Assembly: GCF_001940165.2 (NCBI RefSeq)
Contig: NZ_CP135162.1
Span: forward strand, 1,105,501-1,169,500
Length of the DNA stretch: 64,000 nucleotides
Source: Roseburia sp. 831b
GTDB taxonomy: Bacteria > Bacillota > Clostridia > Lachnospirales > Lachnospiraceae
Reading direction: 5' to 3'
The translations under genes were made by a program, and so were the position numbers. How positions within the stretch are numbered: the first letter of the stretch is position 1; each line of letters starts with the position of its first letter. The notes under the pieces were generated by a model. It made no database searches and was not told the DNA's origin. It saw only the letters and a program-made list of their open reading frames with translations. Positions 63,108 through 64,000 of this stretch are shown here, in pieces.

Positions 63108-64000
63108 ATGGCAAAAACATTACCTGTTACCTTAAATGGTTTCTGGATTTATGACATTATGTTAGAACATGATTTTCATTCCTTTGCTGCGCAATGGGAA
63201 AAGTTGTACGGCAATACAACCACACGAAAAGTATGCATTGTATCTGACACCAATGTAGCACCTCTTTATTTAGAGGAGTTGAAACAAACTTTAAAAGACT
63301 GCAATGTCACCGTTTTCTCCCATGTATTTGAAGCCGGAGAACAGAGTAAAAATCTGGATACCGTTCAAAAGTTATATGAAGATTTAATTTTAAATCACTT
63401 TGACCGTCACGACGTTTTAATTGCACTTGGCGGTGGTGTAGTTGGCGATTTGACTGGTTTTAGTGCGGCAACCTATTTAAGAGGAATTGATTTCATTCAG
63501 GTTCCGACCTCCCTGCTTTCCCAGGTGGACAGCAGCATCGGTGGTAAGACCGGTGTGGACTTTAAACAGTACAAAAATATGGTGGGTGCTTTTTATATGC
63601 CAAAACTTGTCTACATGAACCTTTCAATGCTAAACACACTTCCGAAAAAGCAGTTAATATCAGGGATGGGCGAAATATTAAAACATGGTTTAATAAAAGA
63701 CGAGTCTTATTTTTCCTGGTTAAAAGACCACAAATCAGAAATCAAAGACCTTTCCGATGACGTGATTGAAAAGATGGTCGAAAGATCCTGTGAAATTAAG
63801 CGTGCTGTGGTCGAACGCGACGCAAAAGAGCAGGGAGAGCGTGCCTTATTAAACTTTGGACACACCATCGGTCATGCAATTGAAAAACTATCAGATTTTT
63901 CCCTTTATCATGGAGAGTGTGTTGGTGTTGGCTGTATCGCAGCCTCTTATTTGTCAATGAAATGCGGTTACATTAACGAACATGATTTCCAATCCATTGA
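63108..64000 (+). CDS. aroB: 3-dehydroquinate synthase (3' truncated by window)
   Basis: An open frame from ATG 63108 (AAAAGGAG 9 bases upstream) runs off the window; 297 codons of a usual 350-360 are visible. The product has the NAD and substrate motifs of AroB: GGGVVGDLTGFSAATYLRGI, PTSLLSQVDSSIGGKTGVDF, the GMGEILKHGLI stretch with its active-site Lys, and NFGHTIGHAIE with zinc-binding His residues. It converts DAHP to 3-dehydroquinate in the shikimate pathway. It is 15 bases after ylmH. Confidence 0.95.
   Translation, partial: MAKTLPVTLNGFWIYDIMLEHDFHSFAAQWEKLYGNTTTRKVCIVSDTNVAPLYLEELKQTLKDCNVTVFSHVFEAGEQSKNLDTVQKLYEDLILNHFDRHDVLIALGGGVVGDLTGFSAATYLRGIDFIQVPTSLLSQVDSSIGGKTGVDFKQYKNMVGAFYMPKLVYMNLSMLNTLPKKQLISGMGEILKHGLIKDESYFSWLKDHKSEIKDLSDDVIEKMVERSCEIKRAVVERDAKEQGERALLNFGHTIGHAIEKLSDFSLYHGECVGVGCIAASYLSMKCGYINEHDFQSI

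Overview
The window looks like a chromosomal segment of a motile, low-GC, spore-forming clostridium of the Lachnospiraceae (Roseburia / Agathobacter type). The grounds are the codon and base composition, the sporulation genes (yqfC, yqfD), a sigma-D type promoter in front of a chemotaxis receptor, and characteristic gene orders (ydiF-like ABC-F next to rex, tepA-uppP-ftsK, yqfCD-phoH-ybeY, mutSL-miaA, radC-mreBCD-mrdA-minCDE-rodA-mgsA). Nearly all genes lie on the + strand; the exceptions are three small genes at 1.9-3.2 kb, xpt, a DUF378 gene and a transposase. I see no tRNA, rRNA or CRISPR array. The genus is inferred from memory of gene order, not from a search.

Region by region. 0-3.2 kb: the end of an EF-G-type GTPase, a secreted InlB-repeat/beta-propeller protein, two unrecognised minus-strand genes, a small ORF and a tiny Cys/Gly-rich repeat protein with a sigma-K-like promoter. 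3.4-6.9 kb: an operon of probable Re-citrate synthase, a GntR/FCD regulator and NADP-isocitrate dehydrogenase, giving 2-oxoglutarate; its leader carries a GntR-type palindrome and a 17-bp hairpin. 7-15 kb: ABC-F protein, Rex, NAD(P)HX repair, alanine racemase, an orphan MazF, a CNNM/CBS protein and YebC. 15-24 kb: glycogen synthase, TepA-like protease, UppP, FtsK/SpoIIIE and the one-carbon pair Fhs-FolD. 24-34 kb: a zinc-ribbon/TPR membrane protein, xpt, RlmH, a chemotaxis receptor, pyrimidine-nucleoside phosphorylase, then yqfC-yqfD-phoH-HD-like protein-ybeY.

34-47 kb: DUF3048 lipoprotein, SpoVB-like flippase, a small sporulation-like anchored protein, two flavoproteins, MutS, MutL, MiaA and a PLP lyase-like protein. 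47-57.5 kb: a long shape/division run (radC, mreB, mreC, mreD, a PBP2 with a large insertion, minC, minD, minE, rodA, mgsA, a D,D-carboxypeptidase). 57.5-64 kb: DUF378, an HlyD-like anchored protein, an IS110-family element, then yggS-sepF-ylmH-aroB, the last cut by the window end.

Most interesting points: (1) the IS110 element between the HlyD-like gene and yggS-sepF, whose structured non-coding segment upstream of the transposase is a candidate bridge RNA; (2) a shortened PgpH-type membrane protein at the phoH-ybeY locus whose HD metal-binding residues are replaced, probably a pseudo-phosphodiesterase; (3) the autoregulated Re-citrate synthase operon; (4) Rex-like operators in front of rex itself and two other genes; (5) a Cys-rich repeat miniprotein with a sporulation-type promoter; (6) an approximately 250-residue insertion in PBP2.
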